The notes under the pieces were generated by a model. The model had not been told where the DNA came from. It did no database searches and saw only the letters and a list, made by a program, of their open reading frames with translations. Positions 44,170-56,056 of a stretch of 64,000 nt of DNA are shown here, piece after piece. The translations under genes and the position numbers were made by a program. Position 1 is the first letter of the stretch. Every line of letters starts with the position of its first letter. The DNA is from Channallabes apus (lineage: Eukaryota > Chordata > Actinopteri > Siluriformes > Clariidae): NCBI GenBank assembly GCA_030522415.1, contig CM060124.1, positions 24,042,454 to 24,106,453 on the forward strand. Reading direction: 5' to 3'.

Positions 44170-44535
44170 TAGGCAAGAGAGAAACACAAGCGAGTGTCTG
44201 GCAGTGAGTAAGTGTGCTTCATCAGCACTCCCATTGGCACATGTCGCCTATAATCATCCCAACAATATGCAACAGGACTTGGCAGACATGGAGCTGTTTT
44301 GTTTATGAGAAATGATGACAAACACAGTGGCATGACCTTGTGAGACGACTGTGAAGGGGAAGCGATGAAGCATGATTTTATTACACTGAATAAAAATTTT
44401 CACTGCTTCTGGTTGGACCACAATTAATTTGCTTATTTTGTTTAATGGTTGTCAAAGTAAAAAAGACAGAGGATTTGTAATTTCTAATCTTGCTACAGTT
44501 GCAGAAACCTACTGTTATAAATATTCTTATGACAA
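44170..44535 (+). repeat. Local direct repeat, unit 1
   Basis: Contains GAGAAACACAAGCGAGTGTC and, further on, GGATTTGTAATTTCTAATCT and GCAGAAACCTACTG. Both blocks recur in unit 2. Confidence 0.8.
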
Positions 44536-44644
44536 ACTGAGTTCCAACTGAGAATTAAAGAAATAAATAAAAGTTTTTTTTATTTAAATAAATATAAAAA
44601 ATGTTGAATATATTTTACATTTGTTTATTTATTTAGAATAAATA

Positions 44645-44820
44645 AGTCTAGGCAGCAGAGAAACACAAGCGAGTGTCTGGCAGTGAGTAAGCGTGCTTAT
44701 TTTGTTTAATGGTTGTCAAAGTAAAGTGAGTAAAGCACAGACAGAGGATTTGTAATTTCTAATCTTGCTACAGTTGCAGAAACCTAGTGTTGTAAATATT
44801 CTTATGACAAACTGAGGATA
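44645..44820 (+). repeat. Local direct repeat, unit 2 (internally shorter)
   Basis: The same two blocks as unit 1 are joined with about 220 bp less between them (TGTCTGGCAGTGAGTAAGCG directly followed by TGCTTATTTTGTTTAATGG). Confidence 0.8.
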
Positions 44821-44879
44821 TATATCAAACATAGAATTAAGAGCAGAATATGAAAATATGAAAGAGTATGAAATGAGTA

Positions 44880-45120
44880 TCAATATGTGACTTTTACCAT
44901 TGCGGCGTATGGCGTCAGCATGTGGGTTTGTGTGTTTGCTGGCTTTTACCGCTGAGTGGCGCTATATAACTATATACTGACACCTCAGGCCTTAGTTCGT
45001 TCTCCACAGGATTAATGAGTCTCGAGCCACACGTAGTTGCGGATAAAATCAAGTGAAACATTATAATTAAATGAATTCATAATCACAGTAGTACCATTAC
45101 AGTACAAATGTATAATGTAA
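44880..45120 (+). repeat. Interspersed repeat, copy of 18470-18720
   Basis: Same blocks in the same order as the earlier copy. The following 45245-45310 also echoes part of the inverted-repeat arm (CATAGCCTTTATAAGACT). Confidence 0.7.
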
Positions 45121-45386
45121 ATTAAATATTTTTGCATCGAATTTAAGCTACTTCTTAAATAGACGTTATCACAGTGAGTACCACCGCCAGCAAAAACCTT
45201 ATAAAATTCAAGTGAAATATTAAACTCTGGCTGTGTGTATCAGAAAACGTGGGTGAGCAACCTATATAAGCTACATAGCCTTTATAAGACTTTACTTTTA
45301 TTTAAGTGCACGCACAATGATGAGAAAATGTTATGATTTTGTAAAATAATGAAAGCAAACTGGGATACAGCGCTATTCTGTATCGG

Positions 45387-46599
45387 CAGAGGTGGAAAGT
45401 AACGAATTACATTTACTCGCGTTACTGTAATTGAGTAGCTTTTTGTGTATTTCTACTTTTTAAAGTAGTTTTAAAAATCTGTAATTTTACTTTTACTTAA
45501 GTACGTTTTGTTTGAAGTATTGTAATTCGCTACATTTTAAATCATATTCGCTACTGAGTAAAAAATAAATGAATAAAAATGCTAAAATAATGAAAATGTT
45601 ATGCTTTGTATAAATGCTCCGTTGCGCCGCGCGTGTGTGTATCATGTCCTGGTCGCGCGCCGCTCCAGACTCCACTCCAGGATTTCTGACATCGGCATCA
45701 CCTGACCTTCCACACGGTCGCTTCGGCCCTGAGTGACGTCATCGACTAGCGCGACCATGTACAGTAGAACCCGGAGAGAGGCGCGGGAAAGATGAGAGAG
45801 GTTGTGATTTTGGCGTTTTGATATTTGGTTGTGTATTCTGGTTTTGACTTTTTGCCTCCAATTGACTTTGATTATTGCTTTGTCCCTTTGGTTTGGTTGG
45901 TCTTTGTATATATTTGTAGATAATTTCACTGTTTTTGGTTTAGGGAGTCCGGGAAGGTACCTGTATTTTTGTTTCTGGGGTTTTTTTTGTTGTTGTTTCT
46001 TTTTGCAGGTAATCTACCTACTAAATATAAATACCATTTTGTTTGTTATTTTGGCCTGGGTCCACCCTGAATCTGATCCTCCTCCTGGTGTGTGTTTGTA
46101 TATACAAACCTCATTATTTCATCAGTTAATGATTGGATCTATTTCTTTCTGCCATATACCACCATTTCCATACAGTTTAAAATAGAACCCTGAACCATTC
46201 TTTTGCTGTCTGGCCCTAGACTGGGACGTAACACCATATTTAAGTGACCACTTTATTATGCAAAGGTGTTCCTTCAGTTAAAAACAACTAGTTTGAGATT
46301 TATATCTGCTCATCTTTTTTGAACTATGCTAGAATGCCTCATCCCACCCCGCTGTGTGTGTTTTTTTTTTATATATATTTAACAAAAAAAAAAAAAAAAG
46401 CAGAGCCAGATCAATATACAATCGACACCCACAGCAAACATTTAAAAACAAACAATAATCTGTTAATATAAGAGTGACCATGGAAACACCCAAGGGCAAA
46501 ACAATTCAGCAAAAGAATCACCCCCACTGTTAAAAAAATTAAAATAAAAAAGTAACTCGGTAACTTTTACTCTGAGTAAATTTTTTAATGATCTACTTT
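45387..46599. mobile_element. hAT-like element with long AT-rich ends, right end lost
   Basis: The left end CAGAGGTGGAAAGTAACGAA and following (ATTACATTTACTC, TTGAGTAGCTTTTT) are mirrored imperfectly at the right (inverted: TTTACTCAGAGTAAAAGTTA). The CAGxGGTGG start is typical of hAT termini. The terminal ~10 bases on the right are replaced by the octamer repeat starting at 46600. No transposase is seen inside; a T-rich stretch and an A-run near 46385 occupy the middle. Confidence 0.6.
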
Positions 46600-47033
46600 A
46601 TCCCCCTCTTGGTCGGCGAGTGCGAGTGACGTCACTCCCCATACAATCCCGCCCCACAGTATAGACCCGCCCCTGACGCTGATTGACAGGTTTCTGTGTA
46701 ACGTGTTGGAAATGCAATTGCAAATGGATTAGCGATTGCGTTTGAATTTTGGCCGGCTTGACGCGCGGCGCAGAGAAAGTGAAAAAGCAAATGTGGTGAT
46801 TGATTTTGCTATTTAAATATGACAGGTTCATGACGTGTAAGACCTGGGAAATACAAATGCAAATGGACTTTGTTTTTTCATTTGAAATTTGGCAGTCAGT
46901 GTGCGCTCGCAAAGGCGAATCAGCAAACGGTAATGCAAAGTTTGCAATTGCATTTGAATTATGGCACACTTTGTGCATCTACATATGGGAAACGCAATTG
47001 CATTTGAATATTGTCCGCGATATCGTTCCATAA
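46600..47033 (-). repeat. Octamer/CRE-rich interspersed repeat, copy 2
   Basis: Inverted copy of 2647-3098 with identical boundaries. Contains a perfect octamer ATGCAAAT (46857-46864), TGACGTCA (about 46627-46634) and many GCAATTGC palindromes. It lacks a ~20-bp block present in copy 1. Confidence 0.8.
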
Positions 47034-47562
47034 TTAAGACTGAAATAAAGCAGCTCGCAAAGACAGTGCTTATTTAACATGTATATTGTTATATTTCTGG
47101 GAAATATAAATCTCTTAAAAATCTCTCATATCGCCGTGCGCATTCATCTGAAAGAGCGCACACGCGCGCCGCGGGTTCACGTGAACATTTTATATTCTCT
47201 AACAGGCTTATTCACAAGCACATTTCGGCCATTCACACACATACATAAATTAAACAGAAATAAGAGGGCCTGATTATACTGCATAAATATTATTTATTAA
47301 AAAAATTCATTCCTCTGCGCTCTCGAAGACTTTGTGCATACGGTTGAGCGCTGACTAGACTGTTGGAAATTACGGAGGAGAATTATGATGCCGGATCAAA
47401 CTTTTTAAAAATATTATTGATTAAATGTGTGCTGAAAAAACTGTTGTCTCCAAAAATGTAACAGATGATGACTCATCAATTCCCAGGTGGGAAGACACTG
47501 CTTTATGTAGTTAACATCGAAGACAAAAATAAATAAATAAAATAATCATCCTAAATGACCAA
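47034..47562. other. Unassigned stretch
   Basis: No gene or repeat end supported. It abuts the target duplication of the LTR element on the right. Confidence 0.45.
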
Positions 47563-47567
47563 ATGAC

Positions 47568-48239
47568 TGTTACGTGCAGAGGTGTAGTGCATGATCTCCC
47601 CCCCCCTTTCTCTCTCTCTCGCTCTCCTTCTCACAGGAAGCCCTGCCCCGATTGAATGTGCCGTGACGTGTGCCGGGATTGGCTGGCCGTGGATCTGCGC
47701 GTCCTTTTAAGCTGGCGGTTGAAAGCAGGAAGTGCACGACTTACTTTTATGTAACTTACGTGCTCCGAAAGATTGATTAGTTGGTTGATTGTTGGATTGT
47801 ATGTTGATTGGTTGAGTGATTAGTTGATTGTGTGTGAGTTGTTGTTTGTTTGTTTGTTTGGAGAGAGAGCCTGTGTGTCGCGCCCTGCGGTCTCGCCTTC
47901 CCTTTTGTTTTGTTTTTTGTTTCTTTTTATTTTTTTTGCGTAAGCGTGGATGGAAGTGTTCCTCCCGCTGTTGTATATAGTTTATTTTTGTTGTAAATAT
48001 TATGTATATATATTGTTAGTTCTTTTTGTATATAGTTATAAGGAAGCAGTAGGGGTTGGGCGCCATTTTTGTTGTCCCCCGTTTTCTCCTGTTTTTTTTT
48101 TTAATAATAGAATAGTTAGTTTAGCTTTGTGTCTTTTGGGTTCTTATTCTTTTTGTTGGTAGTTTAGTTAGTTTGAGGGTGGAGATAGAGGGGGGGGGGT
48201 TGTTTATTGTTTTGGGCTTGGCCCAACCCTGAAGCCCAG
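47568..48239 (+). repeat. 5' LTR, left part
   Basis: Matches 53833-54547 of the 3' LTR, apart from an extra ~70-bp GTGTGTAGTGCACG-rich segment in the 3' copy. It is interrupted after CCCAG by the Harbinger element and continues at 51382-51524. Confidence 0.9.
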
Positions 48240-48439
48240 GGAGGTGTTCCAGAAAGCAGGTTATGTGACATACCCGGATAAGTTTGAGGGTAAGTTAGTG
48301 GATAACCTCAACTTCCGGTTCCAAAAACGCAGGTAACTTTCTGGGTATGTATGTAACCATAGCAACTTACTCTATGAAGATAACTTGCTCGGTAGCAGGT
48401 TATGTTCCAGGGTAAGTTTGTTTCAGAAGCTTATTCACC

Positions 48440-49657
48440 ATGCCGCGCCCTTTTGATGAGGATCCCGTGGACGCGGAGGCACAAATTATACAAGGTTTCT
48501 TCGCCGGGAGAGAGTTATAAGACCTCGTATTGATGTTTTTTCATTTCCTAATGATTATTATAAAGAGTTTTATTGGTTTTCAATGGAATCATTAATTTAC
48601 TTAACACATCCTTTGAAATCGCATATTGCAAATGTCACAAACGGCGGGTCGGCGCTTAGTAAACATTCCGTGCATAGCACTTCGTTTTTTTTTTGTTTTG
48701 CTTAAGGGCATTTTTTGTACAGCGTGGCCGATGCAGAGCATGTCGGAAAGGCAACTGTATCTGTGTGGTATTAAAGAGGAATTCCACAGAGTGGCAGGTT
48801 TGTCTTTTGTAGTAAAATCGATGACGCGTATTTACACACACACACACTTGATCCTTCCATATATGACTTTCTATTTCAGGGTTTCCAAATGTAATTGGGT
48901 GCATTGATGGCACCCACATTCCTATTGAAGCTCCTTCAATAAATGAGGGAGACTATGTTAATAGGAAATCTATTCGTAGTATCAATGTACAGGTAACAAC
49001 TTAATTTTGTTTGCTTAATTTTATTCCTTGTTAAAATCATTAAACTCATTACTTTTTAATATGTGTGGCAACTCACATCATTACTAATGGTGAAGCAAAA
49101 TGGCCAGGATCTGTGCATGAATTTTCCACAAGTCGTCATTATACCAGACATTTCAGTTGGGTATGTTTTGCTCTATACAATGTTGTTGTTGTTTTTTTTT
49201 AATATATATTGTACACTTGAATCATTACAGGACAGTACAATGGTTACTTGCTGGGGGACAGAGGATACCCTTGTCTGCCCTATTTAATGACACCCTACCC
49301 TGAACCTGATCCTGGACCACAGACACGCTATAACCTGGCTCACAGCTGAACATGGGCCAAGCTGGAGATGACCATAGGAATCCTCACATCTAGGTTTCAG
49401 TGTCTGCGTGGCTCTAGGCCAGTCCAGAGAGGGCATGCGACATCATAGTGGCTTGTGTTGTGCTTCACAACATTGCCACTATAAGAGGAGAGAGCCACCT
49501 TGCTGATATTGAAGAAGATGTCCCAGAGGAACCTCTACAGATTTTTGCACACAACAGAGATAGAAGACAGTATTTGTCAAAATTACTTTTATTAAATAGT
49601 TTGCACTGGTCTGCTGCACAGTTCATTTCTTTATTTCCTGAAAAACAATTAAATTAA
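48440..49657 (+). pseudogene. Harbinger transposase (DDE, broken)
   Basis: Starts MPRPFDEDPVDAEAQII, shifts frame within ~20 codons and continues FLRRERVIRPRIDVFSFPND. Then the DDE domain: [20 protein letters not shown] (first Asp), [33 protein letters not shown] (second Asp) and KLEMTIGILTSRFQCLRG (Glu). The triad positions are all recognisable, but at least two frameshifts and a stop before the Glu block (TGA in HS*TWAKLE) inactivate it. Intron-like AT-rich segments (about 48990-49070, 49160-49220) interrupt the domain, consistent with the split transposase genes of this family. It lost function after the 3-bp target duplication and nearly perfect ends were formed. Confidence 0.85.
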
Positions 49658-49759
49658 AATAAAATAAAATGTGTTATTTTAATGACATTGCTTTATATAC
49701 ACACAACACTTTTAACATGCAACAGATTAATATACAAGTTCTCACCTTAAGGTGATGCT

Positions 49760-51325
49760 CCAGTAATTAAATTTCTAGTGTTCCTTTTTTAATGAATAGC
49801 CTTTTCTCTTCCATTTAAGGTCCATCTCCTTGTCACTTTTTCATATTTGTTTTTGAAGATGGACCTTATACAGCTCATTTGCTGGCAACTAGGAAGGAAA
49901 CTAGGATATATTATGAAAAATAATAAAATAAATAAGATTCTGTCAGACAATAAAATTTAAATATCTGCACAAATATTCTTACATTGATTAGATTGTGCAT
50001 TGAGGTTGAAGGACCTCCATTCGTGGAGAAATCCACAGGTATGTACTGTGAAAGAACAATGACAGTTTATTACTCTAATGTAAAAGGGGGCATGCATTAT
50101 AATAGTATGCATCCTACCTCAGTGGATCTACCAGCATAGTCCACTTCTGTCACAGTAGATGTGGTCTCTTCATCTTCATTCTTCAGTGAAAATATGCAAG
50201 TATACGTTTTGTGGCAAAAAAAATAAATAAAAGTAACTAAAGTACAACAAAACACTTACAACTGTGACAGACTGTGTTCTTTCTGTATCGTCTAATAATA
50301 CAATCCCTCTATTAGTATCTAAAAGAAAATACAACCTATAGAATTCTCAATATTATCAAAGAAAAAAACAATAATGCAGGAAAAAACATGTCAAAGTAAT
50401 ACAACTAAGATCACAGTAGCCTACAATATACATCATATGCAGTTAAATAAAGTAAGCCTGTATAAAAACATGAAGCATGTTCAAAAGCCTTTAAGTGACA
50501 GAGATAGTATTTTATTAAGTCTTATAATGAAAATAAATCATAGTGGTAAACTTACATTTCACAATGTTAGTGTCACTGGTGGCCCTTTATTAAGGGACAG
50601 AGCCACTCCTCAGATGGGGTGAGGGGAGGTGATGGTTAGATGGGCTTTAGCCCCGCCAGTTAGATGGGCTTTAGCCTTCTTTCTATTAGCTACATGACAG
50701 AAAGAATATACTAAACCATGTTTAATAAATAGTTCAGTGATCGTGTAATCAAATATTACCTTTTTGCAGAACGTTTTTGTGTTTCATTTTCACTTGGCTT
50801 CTGCCTCCAGAAGGATTAAACCTTATTAAATAAGAAACCATACATTCCTAGTCAGTATACATTGGTATTTTAACCTAAAGAAATGAATGGCAGGAAAAGT
50901 AAATGCTTTCATTTAAAAGCCAAAAGGATGTGGAAGGGGTGTTTAATTATTTTTGCATTATAATAAAAGGAGAGGCAATTTCAAATTTGCAATTTAATAC
51001 ACTCACACATTTACTGTCTTTAATTTTTTGCCAAGTCAACTCTCTTTCTTTAGCCGATGCAGCCGTATTGCATTTTTTTTTTCATTATTATTGACTTAAA
51101 TTCCTCATATGCGTGCATTAAAACCTCTGAAGTATGCCGCTCTCTTTTTTTCACTTTGATGTTCCATTTTGACTCGTGAAATCGTCGATCCATTGAAAAT
51201 GTCTTTATGAATGCACCGTGCACGCGCACTAACTCTGGGTAACCAGTAGAGGGTTGATTAAACTTAATCTTATCAGGTGTTTTGGAACCGACATACTCGC
51301 GGTATGCGGGTTTAGGGTTAATCAA
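49760..51325 (-). pseudogene. Harbinger second protein: Myb/SANT-like DNA-binding
   Basis: Minus-strand pieces: EVLMHAYEEFKSIIMKKK, then ASAKERE and TWQKIKDS in another frame, resembling the trihelix of the Harbinger-encoded Myb-like protein. Around 50640-50690 ANRKKAKAHLTGG resembles its Lys/Gly-rich middle, duplicated locally (GGCTTTAGCC...GTTAGATG twice). Near 49860 NELYKVHLQKQ resembles its C-terminal helix. In this family the protein works with the transposase to bring it to DNA ends and the nucleus. Multiple stops; non-functional. Confidence 0.6.
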
Positions 51326-51381
51326 CCCAGAGGTTAAGATTAACCAAATGGTAAGTTAACCAAGCTTTCTGGAACACCCCC

Positions 51382-51524
51382 CAGAGCTTCCTGTATGTGT
51401 GTGTGTGTGTGTGTGTGTGCATATAAAAATAAAAACCATGCACGCTGTACTTTGGTTGCAAAGTCTCCTTTATTTATTTATTTTCTTTGTTGCGTCCCTG
51501 GACCCTAGACCGGGGGTCGTAACA
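51382..51524 (+). repeat. 5' LTR, right part
   Basis: Continues the LTR after the Harbinger insertion and ends GGGGGTCGTAACA. Includes a (GT)n run at 51396-51420 and an ATAAAAATAAAAACC poly(A)-signal region. Confidence 0.9.
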
Positions 51525-51526
51525 AG

Positions 51527-51620
51527 TGGGGGCTCGTCCGTTGCCATTAACTGGCTAACAAGTAGGGGCTCGTCTGTTTCCATTAACTGGCTAACAAGTG
51601 GTGGCTTGTCTGTTGCCGAG
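51527..51620 (+). other. Primer-binding site, reiterated in a 36-bp tandem repeat
   Basis: Two bases after the LTR end, TGGGGGCTCGTCCG (51527-51540) matches the first 14 bases of the 18-base proline-tRNA primer site known from murine leukaemia virus. The 36-bp unit starting AACAAGTGGGGGCTCG at 51521 repeats at 51557 and partly at 51593. The later copies carry 2 and about 3 changes in the 14-base core. Confidence 0.8.
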
Positions 51621-51680
51621 TATATTCGGCCTTTTGGCTTGTTTGCCTGCCTTCTTGGGTTGGACACTAATCGGTGGAAC

Positions 51681-53384
51681 ATGGCGTTTGACCTAATTGC
51701 CTTTACACTGGCTCCTACTATAAAACAATTTGACCAGTGTCGTGAGGACGATCTGTTCAACATCGCCGAATTTTTTTAAGTTGACGTGCCACGAAAGGGT
51801 CTAAAGAGAGAGATTAAAAAAATATTGCTTAGTAAATTAATTGAACAGCAGATTTTGCCTGGAGAGCCTGGAGAGTGTGCTAAGGACGAGGATGCTTCAA
51901 CGCCGACGGAGGTCGACGGTAGGCCATCACTTGTGCCGCAGTCATCCTCCACGCCCCCCAAGCATAAGGTAATCACACCACCCATAACAACACCAATTGA
52001 TAAATCGGACAAACTTTTGGTTCTTAAAACGAGGGAGGTGGAGCTGGAAATAAAACGGGAGGAAACGGAGGCTCAAAGGTTACAGTTGCGGGAGCTGGAG
52101 CTTGAGATGGAGAGGGAACATTTTCCCGGCTACACCGGGCTGAGATTGCGCTGGAGAGTTCCCCTGCTTCTCCATCGTTCACTCAATTTCCTGCAGCGGC
52201 TGCGCCGGGTTCTTCTTCTCTCGTTTCTGCCCCAGTGACTACCTCCCCACCCCATTTCAACGTAAGCAAGCATATTGTTTTAGTACCTCCTTTTAGAGAG
52301 ACCGAGGTGGATAGCTATTTCATAGCTTTTGAACATGTGGCAGCTACGTTACAGTGGCCGAGAGCAATGTGGGCTCTCTTGTTACAATGTAAGTTGACTG
52401 GTAAAGCACAGGATGTCTGCGTTGCCTGTTGAACCATGCCTGGATTACGACACGGTCAAACAAACTGTTCTACATGCGTATGAGTTAGTGCCAGAGGCTT
52501 ACAGACAAAAATCTAGGTCCCATAGGAAGGCAGACAGACAAACCTTCATTGAATTTGCCCGTGAAAAGCAAACACTATTTGAAAAATGGTGTGCTGCAAC
52601 GAAAGCTACCACTTTTGAGGCTCTTAAAGAGTTAATCCTGTTGGAGGATTTTAAAAATTGTGTTTTTAAAAATGTTGTATTGCACTTAAATGAGCAAAAA
52701 GTCACGTCATTGTCAGCAGCCGCTGTATTGGCTGACGAGTTTGTGTTGACACACCGTACTGTATTCTCTCCTACTGTGAGAACTGACAAATTCGCTGTCC
52801 ATGGGGTTGAAGGGCAGGTGAAACCTTCAGCAGGCAGTGTGGAACCTGCAAGAGGGGGTACTTTTAGAACTTTTCAGTATCGCTCAGGGGGAGGTAGAGT
52901 CTGTTTTTACTGCTTAGGTGCTGATCATCTGATTTCAGACTATGAGGCCTGGAAGGAAAAAAATGCATCTGTGAAGTCAAAGTCTGTGGGTTTTGTTAAA
53001 AGGCAAGTAAAACAGGTCTTACCTGAACAAACGGTGGCAGTATATAAGCCTTTCATGTTACAGGGGTCGGTGGCAGACAGCCCTGAAGGCGTTTACAGAT
53101 CAGTGTCCATCCTGCGAGATACAGGTGCAGCACAGACTCTGATGTTAGCTGGGACACTCTCACTGTCTCAGAACACTTACACAGGCACTGATGTTATTTT
53201 ACGTGGCATAGGAGCAGGCTGTATCACAGTTCCACTTCATAATATACATCTTGAAACAGAAATAGTGAAGGGGGAAGTGTGTGTCGGTATTTGTACCGAA
53301 CTCCCTGTTGAAGGAGTTCAGATAATTCTGGGAAATGATCTGGCGGGTGGTGTTGTTTTGTGTTGTATTGTTTTGTTATTGTGA
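51681..53384 (+). pseudogene. Retrotransposon gag and protease (broken)
   Basis: Begins MAFDLIAFTLAPTIKQFDQC, with a stop at 51777. An acidic/Pro linker and a Glu/Arg-rich coiled coil follow (LEIKREETEAQRLQLRELEL, ~52040-52110), then the capsid-like segment FNVSKHIVLVPPFRETEVDS in a new frame. After another shift comes the SCAN-related helical region LDYDTVKQTVLHAYELVPEA, QTFIEFAREKQTLFEKWCAA and SLSAAAVLADEFVLTHRTVF. A zinc knuckle CFYCLGADHLISDY (~52900-52945) has lost its last Cys to Tyr. Retropepsin follows: SVSILRDTGAAQTLM (catalytic DTG), VILRGIGAG and VQIILGNDLAGG. Typical order for this fish gag-pro. Three or more frame breaks. Confidence 0.85.
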
Positions 53385-53832
53385 CAGTAAAACCAGTAAC
53401 TGATGTGAACAATGATTTTGTTGCCAATTGTCCTACAGTATTTCCATCATGTGCAGTTACATGTGCACAAGCACGATAGTTTGATGATGTTCTTGATTTG
53501 TCTGATTCCTTTCTGCAAACCACACCTGTCACAGCAAAATTTGATGTCAAACCAACCTTATCTAACAAGAGTGTTATACCATTACAGATAGGTCGTTCAC
53601 AATTGGCGGCTGCGCAAAGGGCTGGCCCATCACTAGTTGTTCCAGTATTAGTTGCATGTGTGAGAACTATTTTAATCTGGGCGAGTATACGAATCTGGGT
53701 TGGTGCAGCCTCATTTTTCGTGACAGAGTGGGTTTTGTTGAAAGGGTACGGGCAAGTGCTACTTGAGGGGTATTTTAAGATAATATTTGTGTGTTTTTGT
53801 CAAAATGGGATTTTGACTTTTATGGGTGGGAG

Positions 53833-54680
53833 TGTTACGTGCAGAGGTGTAGTGCACGTATGTGTGTGTGTAGTGCACGTATGTGCGCATGCGCGACGGC
53901 TGATGGCGGCGCATGCACAATCTCTCCCTCCCCTTTCTCTCTCTCTCTCACTCTCCTTCGCACAGGAAGCCCCGCCCCGATTGAACGTGCAGTGACGTGC
54001 GCCGGGATTGGCTGGCCGTGGATCTGCGCGTCCTTTTAAGCTGGCGGTTGAAAGCAGGAAGTGCACGACTTACTTTGATGTAACTTACGTGCTCCGAAAG
54101 ATTGATTAGTTGGTTGATTGTTGGATTGTATGTTGATTGGTTGAGTGATTAGTTGATTGTGTGTGAGTTGTTGTTTGTTTGTTTGGAGAGAGAGCCTGTG
54201 TGTCGCGCCCTGCGCTCTCTCCTTCCCTTTTGTTTTGGTTTTCTTTCTTTTTTTTGCGTAAGCGTGGATGGAAGTGTTCCTCCCGCTGTTGTATATAGTT
54301 TCTTTTTGATGTAAATATTATCTATATATATATTGTTAGTTCTTTTTGTATAAGGAAGCAGTAGGGGTTGGGCGCCATTTTTATTGTCCACCATTTTCTC
54401 TTGTTTTTTTTTGTAATAATAGAATAGTTAGTTTAGTTAGTGTCTTTTGGTTTCTTATTCTTTTTGTTGGTAGTTTAGTTAGTTTGAGGGTGGAGATAGA
54501 GGGGGATTTTGTTTATTGTTTTGGCCTTGGCCCAACCCTGAAGCCCAGAGCTTCCTGTATGTGTGTGTGTGTGTGCATATAAAAATAAAAACCACGCACG
54601 CTGTACTTTGGTTGCAAAGTCTCCTTTATTTATTTATTTTCTTTGTTGCGTCCCTGGACCCTAGACCAGGGGTCGTAACA
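53833..54680 (+). repeat. 3' LTR
   Basis: 848 bp, TG...CA, preceded by a short purine tract GGGTGGGAG (53824-53832). It lacks the Harbinger and so shows the undisturbed LTR sequence. Confidence 0.9.
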
Positions 54681-54685
54681 ATGAC

Positions 54686-55983
54686 CATAAAATTCGCGCC
54701 AGCAGATGTTATACAGCAGCGTTTGTGTTCTTGTGTTATAAGAATGAAATGCAATAGGCTGGTATGCATGATTTTCTTTAATAAATAGAATAAATTGTTT
54801 AAATGCATGTATCATGAACTATTGACCAGTGACTTATGTAAATGACTCAGTTTAGATGTAAGTAAATGCTGCGCTGTTTGGGGGAGGGACATGCTAATGA
54901 CGATTTGGTCTGCTGTGTGTGTGTGAGTGAGAGAGAGAGAGGTTTTACATTCTCATGAAAAGGTGTGAATTATTCAGTGAAGCATAGGCTCTGCTGAAAA
55001 AAGTTAGGCACATCAGTCACTTTACCCCAAATAAAAGGGGGTAAAATGAATAAATCCAGATGCGTGTTTCTTAGCCCCACTCCCGTGAACACAGCATATT
55101 CAGAGAAAAGCGTGCCCGCGAGAGGTTGTGCTCGGACCACTCAGCTTCTGCAGATTCTAAAATTGACAGTGTTACCATCTTTTAATCGCTGGAATAAAAG
55201 AGATAGAAAGTTTCCTCATCATAACATGCCTTGTATTGTTTTTAACACTAAAAGCGCGAAGCAGTGGTCATTTGACCGCAAGGGGGAAAAATAAAAATAA
55301 TTCACACTCGATCACATTCCAGGACCCTCCTTTCATGACTTTTCCTAGACCTGTGAGCTTAATCATCCAGCATGCTTAAATTTTCAAAATGGCACCAGTA
55401 AAAATCCAGTATAAAGCTATTTTGCTTTTATTTACGTGAAATTGCTGACAGCTGCGTGGCGGCGTGTCGTTTCCAGCCTTTTCCAACCTGCGATTCTCAT
55501 TTCTCTCAGCAGATGGCACAAGGGATAACGCATACTATCTATGCGTCATTCAGTGCATATATGCAACTATCTCAGGTTTCATTCCATATATGCAGTTTTT
55601 ATATATATATAAATATATATGCTTCCATGAAATATTGACAATTCGCCATTCATTCCCACATTGATAATCAGCAATATTTTATAAGGAGATTTAGGGATTT
55701 AGCTCTACTCTAATTTTTATAACGTTTTAAGCAAATTAATTAGTTCGTTCATTCTATTTGAAGCTTCTGAACTTCTCGGATGTTTTTTTTTAGTGTAACA
55801 GTGTTTTAGATTAGTTCTGAACTCGCTTCCGTGAAATTATCGCTAAAACAATGTAATGACCCCTCCTGAGGATATAAAGCTTTATTATTGTGTTTGAATA
55901 AATCAGATCTACCGCAGCTGAACAACTTCACTTTTCCCTTATGGTAACATTAACAACTCAGATACCTGTCGCTGCTGCTTATC
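54686..55983. other. Mostly anonymous stretch
   Basis: 55045-55150 is similar to 58240-58320 (GTGTTTCTTA-CCCCA, TTCAGAGAAA), a diverged direct repeat. No supported gene. Confidence 0.4.
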
Positions 55984-56056
55984 GGAATGGTGGCTCAGTG
56001 GTAAGTGTTTTGCTTACCGTGTGGATGATCCGGGTTCGATTCCCAGCCAGTGATCA
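55984..56056 (+). pseudogene. tRNA-like sequence (Gly-like), decayed
   Basis: TGGCTCAGTGG fits a D arm/A box and GGGTTCGATTCCC fits a T arm/B box, with one mispair in the T stem. The acceptor stem pairs only near its base and the anticodon stem does not form. It may be a tRNA-Gly-derived pseudogene or a SINE head without a body. Confidence 0.45.

Larger units (their letters stand above)
48240..51381. mobile_element. PIF/Harbinger transposon (two genes) inside the 5' LTR
   Basis: Terminal inverted repeats: left GGAGGTGTTCCAGAAAGC, right (inverted) GGGGGTGTTCCAGAAAGC, one mismatch. CAG flanks both sides (48237-48239 and 51382-51384). The uninterrupted 3' LTR has a single CCCAGAGCTTCC at the same place, so the empty site is visible in the same element. 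Transposase is on the plus strand; a Myb/SANT-like gene is convergent on the minus strand. Confidence 0.92.
47568..54680 (+). mobile_element. LTR retrotransposon (SCAN-related gag, pol-deleted) with nested Harbinger
   Basis: 5' LTR 47568-51524 (split by the Harbinger), internal region 51525-53832, 3' LTR 53833-54680. Both LTRs run from TGTTACGTGCAG to GGGGTCGTAACA. Perfect 5-bp target duplication ATGAC at 47563-47567 and 54681-54685. The internal region keeps gag and protease, while RT, RNase H and integrase are gone between about 53620 and 53800. Fish gag proteins of this type are related to the vertebrate SCAN domain. Confidence 0.9.

Noticed and set aside
51470..51763. 97-codon minus ORF across the primer-binding-site repeat
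   Set aside because: Opposite-strand shadow; its internal repeats come from the 36-bp tandem unit.
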